The notes under the pieces were generated by a model. That model ran no database searches and had not been told where the DNA came from. It worked only from the letters and a program-made list of their open reading frames with translations. This document shows, piece after piece, positions 19,887-28,441 of a DNA stretch of 64,000 nucleotides. A program made the translations under genes and the position numbers. Origin of the DNA: Cyanobium sp. M30B3. Its GTDB lineage: Bacteria; Cyanobacteriota; Cyanobacteriia; PCC-6307; Cyanobiaceae. The stretch covers positions 248,001 to 312,000 of the forward strand of contig CP073761.1 in the NCBI GenBank assembly GCA_018399015.1. Reading direction: 5' to 3'. How positions within the stretch are numbered: the first letter of the stretch is position 1; the number at the start of each line of letters is the position of its first letter.

Positions 19887-20294
19887 TCACCAGAGCAACC
19901 GCACCGGATAGCGATGAATCTGGGGGTCTGGGGTCACCAGGACCAGGCCGTTGTCGATGGCCTGACAGATCAACATCCGATCAAAAGGGTCGCGATGGTG
20001 ATCGGGGAGCTTCGGAAGGTGGCGCAGAGCATCCTCCTCCAGGGAAAGGGGGAGGACGCCATGGCGCTGCCGTTCCTTCCGCGCATAGCTGGCGGGGTCG
20101 TCCGGCAGGGGCAGCCTTCCGGCCAGTGCTTTCACCGTGAGCTCCCACTGGCTCACCACACTCAGATAGACCGGCACGGCCGGATCCACCACGGCTTCGC
20201 GGGCCGCTGTTGAGAGTTCATTCGGTGTGCGTACCATCCACAGGAAGGTGCAGGTGTCGAGCAGCAGCCCGGCGCCATCCCGGATGGGGCTCAA
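19887..20294 (-). CDS. Type II toxin, PIN-domain protein (VapC family), second copy
   Basis: 135 aa PIN-domain toxin of the plasmid-type subgroup that pairs with Phd-like antitoxins. Acidic residues: D13 (LLLDTCTFLW), E51 (VSQWELTVKA), D105 (HHRDPFDRML) and D123 (VTPDPQI). Starts at TTG 20292-20294, overlapping the antitoxin stop as TTGA, exactly the arrangement of the other toxin/antitoxin pair in this window although the two toxins belong to different subgroups. Probable RNase activity, kept in check by the antitoxin. Confidence 0.85.
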   Translation of the reverse strand: MSPIRDGAGLLLDTCTFLWMVRTPNELSTAAREAVVDPAVPVYLSVVSQWELTVKALAGRLPLPDDPASYARKERQRHGVLPLSLEEDALRHLPKLPDHHRDPFDRMLICQAIDNGLVLVTPDPQIHRYPVRLLW

Positions 20295-20575
20295 GGTGTC
20301 TCCCCTTCAAAGGCCGCCTGCAGGTCGGCGGGCAGTGGTTCGAAGAACGCTGCTGGGATGGGCGTGCCGGCGTCGTCGGCCTGGCCCAGGGGGCGGGGTG
20401 CCATGGGCAAGGGCGGTTGCGTGGGCCGCAGTTCGGCGATCGGACGGTTGCGGCGGGTGATGACCAGATGTTCCCCCTGCTCCACCCGGTCGAGCAGGGC
20501 TGAAAACTGGGCCTTGGCCTGTTGGGCACTGACCGGGCCGGTGCAGCTCGCTGGCCGTGGGTGCTCGTGCGCCAT
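20291..20575 (-). CDS. Type II antitoxin, Phd/YefM-like, second copy
   Basis: 94 aa. An N-terminal 14-residue extension precedes the Phd/YefM core (VSAQQAKAQFSALLDRVEQGEHLVITRR, NRPIAELRP), followed by a proline-rich, acidic C-terminal toxin-binding tail. ATG start at 20573-20575. A long near-perfect palindrome 50 bases upstream (20625-20646) is the likely operator. Upstream partner of the PIN toxin, with TTGA coupling. Confidence 0.83.
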   Translation of the reverse strand: MAHEHPRPASCTGPVSAQQAKAQFSALLDRVEQGEHLVITRRNRPIAELRPTQPPLPMAPRPLGQADDAGTPIPAAFFEPLPADLQAAFEGETP

Positions 20576-20624
20576 CGCCTCTTTCAGACGCCCCTTTCGG
20601 AACAGCTGATTTTCTGACCAGCTA

Positions 20625-20646
20625 ACAGGTTAGGTACCTGACCTGT
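20625..20646. promoter_or_regulatory. 22-base near-perfect palindrome, operator candidate
   Basis: Symmetric site: outer arms ACAGGT/ACCTGT, core GGTACC, with a single non-complementary pair between arm and core. It is far longer than expected by chance, and lies between the minus-strand antitoxin gene (start 20575) and plus-strand ho1 (start 20747). A second, shorter repeat AGCTG/CAGCT flanks it at 20604-20623. Autoregulation of the toxin/antitoxin operon is the simplest reading; an effect on ho1 is possible. Confidence 0.5.
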
Positions 20647-20746
20647 GCCCTGTTGTCCGCGGCGTAATCCTTCGCAACCTTGACGGCGCTGCGGCGGAGG
20701 CCGCACCTAATTTGGCCTCTCGCTCCCGTTGCGCCCTCGCCTGGCC

Positions 20747-21466
20747 ATGCCCGTCGCCCTCGCTTCCCAGTTGCGTGAAGGCACCAAGAAGTCGCACACC
20801 ATGGCCGAGAACACCGGCTTCGTGAGCTGCTTCCTCAAGGGGGTGGTGGACAAGGCCAGCTACCGCACCCTGGTGGCCGACCTCTACTTCGTGTATGACG
20901 CGATGGAGCAGGAGATCGGCAGGCTGCGGGCCGCCGGCCATCCGGTGGTGGGCCCCGTGGGCTTCCCCGAGCTCAACCGCCGCGAGAGCCTGGAGCAGGA
21001 CCTGGCCTTCTATTTCGGGGACGGCTGGCGCAGCAGCGTCAAGCCCACACCCGCGGCCCAGGAGTACGTGGCCCGCCTCCACCAGGTGGCGGCCGAGGCT
21101 CCCGAGCTGCTGGTGGGCCACCACTACACCCGCTACATCGGCGACCTCTCCGGCGGCCAGATCCTCAAGGCCATCGCCCAGAAGGCCATGAATCTCGGCG
21201 AGCACGACGGCCTGCGCTTCTACGAGTTCGACGCCATCCCCGACGAGAAGGGCTTCAAGACCAACTACCGCGCCACCCTGGATGGCCTGCCGATCGACCA
21301 GGCCATGGCCGATCGCATCGTGGAGGAGGCCAACCACGCCTTCCACCTCAACATGAAGATGTTCCAGGAGCTGGAGGGCAACCTGATCGCCGCCATCGGC
21401 AAGGTGCTGTTCGGCTTCCTCACCCGCCGCCAGCGCGCCGGCAGCACGGAGGTGGTGGCGGCCTGA
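20747..21466 (+). CDS. ho1: Heme oxygenase (biliverdin-forming)
   Basis: 239 aa from ATG 20747 (an in-frame start 18 bases earlier is less likely). Opens heme to biliverdin IX-alpha with ferredoxin, the first step of phycobilin synthesis. Proximal heme ligand H17 in REGTKKSHTMAEN, the GFVSCFLKG helix, and the distal-helix motif RYIGDLSGGQILKAIAQKA near 130-148. The short C-terminal extension (RRQRAGSTEVVAA) is not conserved. Shows that the organism makes bilins for phycobilisomes or phytochromes. Confidence 0.96.
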   Translation: MPVALASQLREGTKKSHTMAENTGFVSCFLKGVVDKASYRTLVADLYFVYDAMEQEIGRLRAAGHPVVGPVGFPELNRRESLEQDLAFYFGDGWRSSVKPTPAAQEYVARLHQVAAEAPELLVGHHYTRYIGDLSGGQILKAIAQKAMNLGEHDGLRFYEFDAIPDEKGFKTNYRATLDGLPIDQAMADRIVEEANHAFHLNMKMFQELEGNLIAAIGKVLFGFLTRRQRAGSTEVVAA

Positions 21467-21500
21467 GCCAGAGTCTGGTTCTGCCTACGTAACCCGCTCC

Positions 21501-22574
21501 TTGCGTTCCCTCCGCTTTCTGGTGCCGGGCACCAGCGGTCGCTTCCGCTGCGGTGGCCTGCTGGTGGAGCAGCAGACGGCTCGCCTGCTCGGGGAGCTGG
21601 TGCCCACCGCGCTGGTGACCTACCGGCAGCGCGAGCCGGGTCTGCCCTTTCTGGCCGATCTGCTCAAGGCGGAGCCCCCTGGCAGCGCCGCCGCCGATCA
21701 GGTGCTGTGGATCGTGAGCTGGGGCTTCGATGTGCCGCGCCAGCTGCGGGCCCTGCGGGGGCGGCCGGTGGCCTACCACGCCCACAGCAGCGGCTATGGC
21801 TTCCGGCTGCCGCCAGGGGTGCCGGTGCTGGCGGTGAGCCGCAACACGCTCGGCTACTGGGGCCAGTGGGCCAGCCGCAATCCCCTGTTCCTGGTGCCCA
21901 ATGCCCTGGAGGAGCGCTGGCTGGCCCGCGGCGATCGGCCCCACAATCTGGGCGGTGAGCGTGCCCCCGGAGGCCGCTCCATCGATGTGCTGGTGCAGAA
22001 GCGCAAGTGCAGTGCCTACGTGCTGGAGCGGCTGGTGCCCGCCCTGCGCGCCCGCGGCCTGGCGGTGGTGGTGCAGGACGGCTGGGTGGATGACCTGGTG
22101 GACCTGTTCAACAGCGCCAGGGTGGTGCTCTACGACTCGGCTGACCACTGGCGCTGCAGCGGCGTGAGCGAGGGCTTCGGCCTGCCGCCGATCGAGGCCC
22201 TGGCCTGCGGTTGCGTGCTGTTCAGCAGCTTCAACCACGCCCTGGCCGACACCCTCGACCCCGGCGTCACCGCCCACCAGATCGGCGCCGGCACCCTGGC
22301 GGTCGACGTGGAGCGGATCGCCGCGGCGGTGGCCGATCCGGGCCCCTGGCTGCCGTCGCCACGCCGGCTGGAGGAGCTGCTGGCGGACTTCAGCGAACCG
22401 CGGCTGCGGGAGCGTTGGCGCCAGGCGCTGCAGGCGATCAACGCCCACCTGGATCGCCTGCAGGCCGGCGAAGCGCCGTTGCGGGCCCCCGCGTTGGTGC
22501 AGTTGCGGCTGCAGCTCTGGCGGCAACGCTTGAGCCAGCGCCTGCCCGCGGGTCTGGCCCGCCACTTTGCCTAG
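21501..22574 (+). CDS. Glycosyltransferase, GT4/GT1-like (unknown acceptor)
   Basis: 357 aa. GT-B type: the N-terminal half starts RFLVPGTSGRFRCGG and has few conserved residues, while the C-terminal half has the donor-binding block HWRCSGVSEGFGLPPIEALACGC (about 213-235, with the EX7E-like glutamates). No signal peptide. The acceptor cannot be deduced; a role in surface polysaccharide is likely by family. The only nearby start is TTG 21501. It ends 10 bases before the UvrD-like gene. Confidence 0.75.
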   Translation: MRSLRFLVPGTSGRFRCGGLLVEQQTARLLGELVPTALVTYRQREPGLPFLADLLKAEPPGSAAADQVLWIVSWGFDVPRQLRALRGRPVAYHAHSSGYGFRLPPGVPVLAVSRNTLGYWGQWASRNPLFLVPNALEERWLARGDRPHNLGGERAPGGRSIDVLVQKRKCSAYVLERLVPALRARGLAVVVQDGWVDDLVDLFNSARVVLYDSADHWRCSGVSEGFGLPPIEALACGCVLFSSFNHALADTLDPGVTAHQIGAGTLAVDVERIAAAVADPGPWLPSPRRLEELLADFSEPRLRERWRQALQAINAHLDRLQAGEAPLRAPALVQLRLQLWRQRLSQRLPAGLARHFA

Positions 22575-22584
22575 GGTCGAGCCC

Positions 22585-25011
22585 ATGAGCGCATTCCTTG
22601 CCGGCCTCAACGACGCCCAGCGCCGGGCGGTGGACCACCACACCGGCCCCCTGCTGGTGGTGGCGGGCGCCGGCAGTGGCAAGACCCGGGCCCTCACCCA
22701 CCGCATTGCCCACCTGGTGGGCCACCACGGCGTGGATCCGGCCGAGCTGCTGGCCGTGACCTTCACCAACAAGGCCGCCCGTGAGATGAAGGAGCGGCTG
22801 GAGCTGCTGCTGGCCCAGAAGCTGGCCCAGAGCCAGTTCGGCCAGCCCTGGAGCACCCTGCCGGCGGTGGAGCAGCGCCAGTTGCGCAGCCGCATCTACC
22901 GCGAGGTGATCAAGGACCTCTGGATCGGTACGTTCCATGCCCTGTTCGCGCGGCTGCTGCGCTTCGACATCGACAAGTTCAAGGACCCGGAGGGCCTGAG
23001 CTGGACGCGCCAGTTCTCGATCTACGACGAGGGGGATGCCCAGAGCCTGGTGAAGGAGATCGTGACCCAGGAGCTGGGCCTCGACCCCAAGCGCTTCGAG
23101 CCCAAGAAGGTGCGCTGGGCGATCAGCAACGCCAAGAACCAGGGCTGGCTGCCGGAGCAGATGGAAGCGAAGGCGGAGGGGATGCGCGGCCGCAAGGAGG
23201 CGGAGGCCTACCGGCTCTACCGCCGTGCCCTGGCCGCCAACAACGCCCTCGACTTCGACGACCTGCTGCTGCTCCCTGTGCAGCTGCTGCGCCAGCACGA
23301 GCAGGTGCGCCACTACTGGCACCGCCGCTTCCGCCACGTGCTGGTGGATGAATACCAGGACACCAACCGCACCCAGTACGACCTGATCAAGCTGCTGGTC
23401 ACTGACGGCCGCGATCCCGACGCCTTCGACGACTGGAACGGCCGCTCGGTGTTCGTGGTGGGCGACGCCGACCAGAGCATCTACAGCTTCCGCGCCGCCG
23501 ACTTCACGATCCTGATGGGCTTCCAGGACGACTTCGGCGACGGGGCCGCCGATGACGCCACCCGCACGATGGTGAAGCTGGAGGAGAACTACCGCTCCAC
23601 CGCCACGATCCTGGAGGCGGCCAACGCCCTGATCGCCCACAACAGCGAGCGCATCGACAAGGTGTTGCGCCCCACCCGCGGCGAGGGCGAGCCGATCACC
23701 CTCACCCGCTGCGACGACGAGATCGCCGAGGCCGAGGCGGTGGTGCACCGCATGCGCATGCTCGACGCCGCCCACGACGAGCTGCGCTGGGGCGACATGG
23801 CCGTGCTGTATCGCACCAACGCCCAGTCGCGGGCGATGGAGGAATCGCTGGTGCGCTGGGGCATTCCCTACATCGTGGTGGGCGGCCTGCGCTTCTACGA
23901 CCGGCGCGAGATCAAGGACGTGCTCGCCTACCTCAAGCTGCTGGTGAACCCGGCCGACACGGTGAGCCTGCTGCGGGTGCTGAACGTGCCCAAGCGCGGC
24001 ATCGGCAAGACCACGATCGAGCGCCTCACCGATGCCGCGGGCCAGCTGGGCATCCCCCTCTGGGATGTGGTGAGTGATGCCGAGGCGGTGCGCTCCCTGG
24101 GGGGGCGCTCGGCCAAGGGGCTGCTGCAGTTCTGTGAGCTGGTGAACGACCTGCAGCGCTCGGCCCAGGACGCGCCGCCCTCGGCGCTGGTGCAGAAGGT
24201 GATGGAGCAGAGCGGCTATCTGGCCGAGCTGATCGCCACCGGCACCGATGAGGCCGAAGACCGGCGCCGCAACCTCAACGAGCTGGTGAACGCCGCCCTG
24301 CAATACCAGGAGGAGAACGAGGAGGGCTCCCTGGAGGATTTCCTGGCCTCGGCGGCCCTGGCCAGCGACGCCGACTCCAAGGACACTGACCAGGACCGGG
24401 TGACGCTGATGACCCTGCACGCCAGCAAGGGTCTGGAGTTTCCGGTGGTGTTTCTGGTGGGCATGGAGCAGGGCCTGTTTCCCAGCTACCGCTCCCTCGA
24501 CGATCCCGCCTCCCTGGAGGAGGAGCGGCGGCTCTGTTACGTGGGCATCACCCGCGCCAAGGAGCGGCTGTTTCTCTCCCATGCCAGCGAGCGGCGCCTC
24601 TGGGGTGGCATGCGCGAGCCGGCCGTGCCCTCGGTATTTCTCTCGGAGCTGCCCGAGGAGCTGGTGCAGGGCGACATCCCCCGCAGCGGCGGCGCGGCGA
24701 TCCGGCGCGAGCAGCGGCTCGATCGGCTCACCCGCGTCGATCGCGAGGAGAGCCGGCGGGTGGCCGGCGGCGGGGCGGCCGCTGCCCCCAGCAATGCGGT
24801 GCGGCGGCGGGGCTCGGCCCAGCCCGGCCGCAACTGGGCGGTGGGTGACCGCCTGCGCCATGCCGCCTTCGGGGAGGGCCGGGTGACGCACCTGTTCGGC
24901 AGTGGCGAGAAGATCTCCCTGGCCGTGAAGTTCGAGGGGATGGGCCCGAAAATCCTGGATCCCCGCCTGGCGCCGATCCGGCCGCTTGAGGCGGACCAGC
25001 ATCCCTCTTGA
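22585..25011 (+). CDS. pcrA: UvrD/PcrA/Rep-type DNA helicase
   Basis: 808 aa superfamily 1 helicase, 3'-5' DNA unwinding in repair and replication-fork maintenance. All motifs are present: I (AGAGSGKT, 28-35), Ia (VTFTNKAAREM), II (VLVDEYQDTN), III (VVGDADQSIYSFRAAD), IV (LEENYRS), V (LMTLHASKGLEFPVVF) and VI (CYVGITRAKERL). The C-terminal KOW-like tail (RHAAFGEGRVTHLFG) is typical of PcrA. ATG 22585 chosen; a TTG 18 bases earlier would overlap the upstream stop. UvrD and PcrA cannot be separated from sequence alone. Confidence 0.95.
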   Translation: MSAFLAGLNDAQRRAVDHHTGPLLVVAGAGSGKTRALTHRIAHLVGHHGVDPAELLAVTFTNKAAREMKERLELLLAQKLAQSQFGQPWSTLPAVEQRQLRSRIYREVIKDLWIGTFHALFARLLRFDIDKFKDPEGLSWTRQFSIYDEGDAQSLVKEIVTQELGLDPKRFEPKKVRWAISNAKNQGWLPEQMEAKAEGMRGRKEAEAYRLYRRALAANNALDFDDLLLLPVQLLRQHEQVRHYWHRRFRHVLVDEYQDTNRTQYDLIKLLVTDGRDPDAFDDWNGRSVFVVGDADQSIYSFRAADFTILMGFQDDFGDGAADDATRTMVKLEENYRSTATILEAANALIAHNSERIDKVLRPTRGEGEPITLTRCDDEIAEAEAVVHRMRMLDAAHDELRWGDMAVLYRTNAQSRAMEESLVRWGIPYIVVGGLRFYDRREIKDVLAYLKLLVNPADTVSLLRVLNVPKRGIGKTTIERLTDAAGQLGIPLWDVVSDAEAVRSLGGRSAKGLLQFCELVNDLQRSAQDAPPSALVQKVMEQSGYLAELIATGTDEAEDRRRNLNELVNAALQYQEENEEGSLEDFLASAALASDADSKDTDQDRVTLMTLHASKGLEFPVVFLVGMEQGLFPSYRSLDDPASLEEERRLCYVGITRAKERLFLSHASERRLWGGMREPAVPSVFLSELPEELVQGDIPRSGGAAIRREQRLDRLTRVDREESRRVAGGGAAAAPSNAVRRRGSAQPGRNWAVGDRLRHAAFGEGRVTHLFGSGEKISLAVKFEGMGPKILDPRLAPIRPLEADQHPS

Positions 25012-25039
25012 TATCACGAAGGCGTGATAGTGCTATAAA
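25008..25039 (+). promoter_or_regulatory. Promoter with inverted repeat in the spacer
   Basis: TTGATA (25008-25013) and TATAAA (25034-25039, preceded by TG) resemble -35 and extended -10 boxes, with a long 20-base spacer. Between them, overlapping the -35, lies a perfect inverted repeat TATCACG-AAGG-CGTGATA (25012-25029). The expected transcript starts about 40 bases before the GT8-like gene. The layout fits a repressor or activator site controlling that gene. Confidence 0.5.
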
Positions 25040-25086
25040 AATGTTCTGGCCCGTGCTCGGCGGGCCGATGCTCTGCCGCATTGCCG

Positions 25087-25797
25087 ATGTCTTCTGCTGT
25101 GCCTGTGCCGGTGTTTGTGGGCTACGACCCCCATGAGCGGGCGGCGGTGAATGTGCTGATCGACAGCCTCTATCAGCACAGCAGCCTGCCCCTGGCGATC
25201 ACGCCGATCGTGGCCTCCCAGCTGACAGGCGTGTTCAACCGGGAGCGCAATCCCCAGCAGAGCACTGAGTTTTCATTCAGCCGTTTTCTGGTGCCCTATC
25301 TGATGGGCTACCAGGGCTGGGCGGTGTTCATGGACTGCGACATGTTGTGTCGCGGTGATCTCGCCGAGCTGTGGGCCTGCAGGGATGATCGCCATGCCCT
25401 GATGGTGGTGAAGCACCATCACGAGCCCGAGGAAACGGTGAAATTCCTCGGAGCTGTGCAGACCCGCTACGCGCGCAAGAACTGGAGCTCCCTGATGCTC
25501 TTCAACTGCTCGCGCTGCACCGCGCTCACGCCGGACTACGTGAACACGGCCACCGGTCTGGCCCTGCATCGCTTTGAGTGGCTGGAGGACGACGCGATCG
25601 GTGCTCTGCCGGCCCAGCGCTGGAACCATCTGATCGATGTTCAGGAGCCGCCGATCCTGGAGCCCGAGCAAGGCGGGCCGCTGTTGGTGCACTGGACCAA
25701 GGGCGGTCCCTGGTTCAGCGACTATCGCCACGCCGGGGGGGCGCTGGCGGCCGAGTGGTTTGCGTCCCGTGACGCCGCTTTCCGCCTCTGGGACTGA
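25087..25797 (+). CDS. Glycosyltransferase family 8-like protein
   Basis: 236 aa from ATG 25087 (an in-frame TTG at 25081 is possible). Begins VPVPVFVGYDPHERAAVNVL, a nucleotide-sugar-binding start, and has the DxD metal motif in FMDCDMLCRGDL near residue 80. The C-terminal LVHWTKGGPWF near 200-210 is the HxxGxxKPW-type motif of GT8-like enzymes. The acceptor is unknown; related proteins act in cell-surface glycan assembly. It is preceded by a well-defined promoter with an inverted repeat, so it is probably regulated on its own. Confidence 0.72.
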   Translation: MSSAVPVPVFVGYDPHERAAVNVLIDSLYQHSSLPLAITPIVASQLTGVFNRERNPQQSTEFSFSRFLVPYLMGYQGWAVFMDCDMLCRGDLAELWACRDDRHALMVVKHHHEPEETVKFLGAVQTRYARKNWSSLMLFNCSRCTALTPDYVNTATGLALHRFEWLEDDAIGALPAQRWNHLIDVQEPPILEPEQGGPLLVHWTKGGPWFSDYRHAGGALAAEWFASRDAAFRLWD

Positions 25798-25866
25798 TCC
25801 GCCAAGCGCTGGTGTGGCACGCTCCCGGAGTGCCCGCTTTGGCCGGGTGCCTGCCATGCCAGCTCC

Positions 25867-27078
25867 ATGGATATCCCCGGCCTGCCCCCCAGCCTGCTTC
25901 GCCAGCTCGCCGCCGCCGCCGCGGATTGCCAGGTGGCCCTGGTGGGAGGGGCCGTGCGGGATCTCCTGCTGCACCGGGTTCACAACGACCCCTGGCGAGG
26001 CCTGCCCGATCTGGATCTGGTGGTGGAAGGCCAGGCCAGCGCGTTTGTCGGTCGATTGGCGCAGCAATGGCCGGCCGGGGCCTTGCGGGCTGCTCGGGAG
26101 CATGGCGCGTTCGGCACCGTGGAACTGGAGGTGGTGATCGCCGGACAGGCGGTGCTGCTCGATGTGGCCTCCGCCCGGGCCGAGACCTATCCGGTGCCCG
26201 CCGAGAATCCCCGGGTCACCCTCGGTGCCCTGGCGGATGACCTGGCCCGGCGCGACTTCAGCATCAATGCCATCGCCCTCGATCTCGGCACTGGCCAGCT
26301 GCTGGATCCCCACGGGGGCCAGCTGGATTTGCAGCGGCGCACGCTGCGCCTGCTCCATGCCGCCAGCATCCGCGACGATCCCACCCGGCTGGTGCGCGGT
26401 GCCCGTTACGCCGCCAGGCTCGGTTTTTCCCTGGCGGAGGATGCCCAGGTCCAGGCGCGCGCCACCCTGGCGGCCTGGCCCTGGCCCTGGCGGCCAGGCG
26501 ATCCTCCTGGCCTGGCGCCGCCGGCGCTGGGCACCCGCCTGCGCATGGAGCTGGAGTTGCTCCTGGAGCGGGAGCCCTGGTGGGCAGCGCTGACGGCGCT
26601 CCAACTGTGGGGCGGCCTGGTGTTGCTGGATCCCGCGCTTCAGGACGACCGGCGTTGGTGTCGCCGGATCCAGTGGGCCGTGCGTCTGGGTTTGCCGCGC
26701 CTGGTGGCCCTGGTGGCCGGGGCCCGAGACCCCCTGGCCGTGGCCGAGCGGCTGCAGCTTCCCCACCGTCAGCATCGGCTCCTGGACCGTTGGCTGGCCC
26801 TGCGCAGCGCCCTTCCGGGACGGGGTGAGCGCCTGTCTGTCCAAGATTGGTGTGCCTTGCTGGAGGCCCATGGCCACGGCCCCGAGGCGGTGGCCATGGC
26901 GCTGGCCGCCGGTGACGGTCCGCGGCGGCCGCTGCTGCGCTGGCTGCTGCGCTGGCGCTTCCTCAGGCCGGCCCGCACCGCCGAGCAGCTGCTGGCGGCG
27001 GGCTGGCGGCCCGGGCCTGAACTGGGGGCCGAATTGCGCCGCCTACGCTCGATCCGACTGGCCGAGGAGCGCTGCTGA
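25867..27078 (+). CDS. cca: tRNA nucleotidyltransferase / poly(A) polymerase family protein
   Basis: 403 aa class II nucleotidyltransferase adding CCA (or C/A residues) to tRNA 3' ends. Head domain: ALVGGAVRDLLL near 25, the DxD metal pair in LPDLDLVVEG near 55, ARRDFSINAIALDL near 130 and RDDPTRLVRGARYAARLGF near 170-188 (the neck motif). The C-terminal body is divergent and arginine/tryptophan-rich. Some bacteria split CCA addition between a CC- and an A-adding enzyme, and sequence alone does not settle which this is. Overlaps kdsB by one base (TGATG). Confidence 0.85.
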   Translation: MDIPGLPPSLLRQLAAAAADCQVALVGGAVRDLLLHRVHNDPWRGLPDLDLVVEGQASAFVGRLAQQWPAGALRAAREHGAFGTVELEVVIAGQAVLLDVASARAETYPVPAENPRVTLGALADDLARRDFSINAIALDLGTGQLLDPHGGQLDLQRRTLRLLHAASIRDDPTRLVRGARYAARLGFSLAEDAQVQARATLAAWPWPWRPGDPPGLAPPALGTRLRMELELLLEREPWWAALTALQLWGGLVLLDPALQDDRRWCRRIQWAVRLGLPRLVALVAGARDPLAVAERLQLPHRQHRLLDRWLALRSALPGRGERLSVQDWCALLEAHGHGPEAVAMALAAGDGPRRPLLRWLLRWRFLRPARTAEQLLAAGWRPGPELGAELRRLRSIRLAEERC

Positions 27079-27866
27079 TGGCAAAGGGGGCGGTGGTGGT
27101 GGCCGTGCCGGCGCGGCTGGCCTCGTCGCGGCTGCCGGGCAAGGTGATGGCCGACATCGGTGGCCGGCCGATGCTGCGCCATGTGCTGGAGCGTTGCCGC
27201 CGGGCCGATGGGGTGGCCGCGGTGCTGGCCTGCACTGACAGTGCTGAGGTGCTCAAGGCCGTACGCGACTGGGGCTTTGCCGGCCTGGCCACCGCTGAGA
27301 CCTGCAGCAGCGGCAGTGAGCGACTGGCTTCGGTGCTGGACCAGCTGGTGGCGTCCGGTGGCGCGGCTCCAGAGGACACGTTGGTGATCAACGTGCAGGG
27401 CGACCAGCCCCTGCTGGATCCGGCGATTGTGGAGGCGATGGTGGCCCGGGCGGCGGATCCTGCCGGTGGCTGGCTGCCGGTGACCACACCCGTGTATCCG
27501 CTCCCGGCTTCGAAGATTCACGACCCCAATGTGGTGAAGGTGCTGCGAGCCAGCGATGGCCGGGCGATCACCTTCTCCCGCAGTGCCCTGCCCCATGTGC
27601 GCGACCTGCCCCCGGAGCAGTGGCCCAGCCGCACCACCCACTGGGGCCACGTGGGCATCTACGGCTACCGGGCCGATGTGCTGGCCGGCTGGAGCGGGCT
27701 GCCGCCCTCGCCGCTGGAGGACCTGGAGAAGCTGGAGCAGCTGCGTCTGATCGAGGCGGGCATCCCCATCGCCACCTTCGCGGTGGATGCGGACTGTTTC
27801 TCGGTGGACACCCCCGATCAGCTGGAACAGGCTCGCCAGCTGCTGGCGGCCCGGCAGGCCAGCTGA
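27078..27866 (+). CDS. kdsB: 3-deoxy-manno-octulosonate cytidylyltransferase
   Basis: 262 aa. Activates KDO with CTP to CMP-KDO for lipopolysaccharide core synthesis. The N-terminal VAVPARLASSRLPGKVMADI is the family signature (nucleotide-binding loop), followed by VINVQGDQPLLDP (about 107-119) and HVGIYGYRADVL. Translationally coupled to the CCA-type gene. It converges on kdsC, with 5 bases between stops, so all four KDO synthesis genes lie together on both strands around 27-30 kb. Confidence 0.93.
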   Translation: MAKGAVVVAVPARLASSRLPGKVMADIGGRPMLRHVLERCRRADGVAAVLACTDSAEVLKAVRDWGFAGLATAETCSSGSERLASVLDQLVASGGAAPEDTLVINVQGDQPLLDPAIVEAMVARAADPAGGWLPVTTPVYPLPASKIHDPNVVKVLRASDGRAITFSRSALPHVRDLPPEQWPSRTTHWGHVGIYGYRADVLAGWSGLPPSPLEDLEKLEQLRLIEAGIPIATFAVDADCFSVDTPDQLEQARQLLAARQAS

Positions 27867-27871
27867 GCGGA

Positions 27872-28441
27872 TCAGCCGTTGCCCTCACGCCAGCCGTTGC
27901 GGTGCAGCTCCTGCAGCCGCCCCTGGCTGGCCAGCAGGGTCTCCGTGAGCTCCCGCAGGGCACCGTCGCCGCCGCGGCTGCGCAGCACCCAGTCGGCCTG
28001 GCGGCGCAGGCCCGGGGCCCCGTTGGCCGGGGTCACCAGCAGGCCGGTGACGGGCCGCACGGCCAGGTCGTTGAGGTCGTCGCCGAGGAAGGCGGTGGCC
28101 TCCCGGGCCATGCCCAGTTCGCCGTGCAACTGGGCCAGGCCGGCCTGCTTGTCGCCGACGCCCGTGCGGCAGTGCTCGATGCCCAGGTGGCGGGCCCGCT
28201 GTTCGATGGCGCCGCTGCGGCCGCCGCTGAGCAGGGCCACGGCGATGCCGGCGCGCTGCAGCATGCGCACCGCCAGGCCGTCGCGCACATCGAAGCGCTT
28301 CACCACCCGGCCGTCCTCGTCGTAGTGGAGGCCGCCGTCGGTGAGCACTCCGTCCACATCGCACACCAGCAGTTGGATCCGGCGCAGACGGGGGCGCAGC
28401 AACCGGCCCCGCAGGCGGGAGCGCAGACCGAGGCCGCTCAC
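27872..28441 (-). CDS. kdsC: 3-deoxy-manno-octulosonate-8-phosphate phosphatase (KdsC-type HAD)
   Basis: 189 aa HAD-superfamily phosphatase. Motif [15 protein letters not shown] near 23, motif [12 protein letters not shown], the lysine region GVGDKQAGL and motif [14 protein letters not shown]. Removes the 8-phosphate from KDO-8-P before activation by KdsB. The start is GTG 28439-28441, overlapping the kdsA stop as GTGA; an upstream in-frame extension runs through kdsA and is rejected. Last gene of the minus-strand tract. Confidence 0.88.
   Translation of the reverse strand: MSGLGLRSRLRGRLLRPRLRRIQLLVCDVDGVLTDGGLHYDEDGRVVKRFDVRDGLAVRMLQRAGIAVALLSGGRSGAIEQRARHLGIEHCRTGVGDKQAGLAQLHGELGMAREATAFLGDDLNDLAVRPVTGLLVTPANGAPGLRRQADWVLRSRGGDGALRELTETLLASQGRLQELHRNGWREGNG

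Noticed and set aside
22438-25017. Very long open frame antisense to the UvrD/PcrA helicase gene
   Set aside because: Same shadow effect; the helicase on the other strand carries every SF1 motif, while this frame has none.
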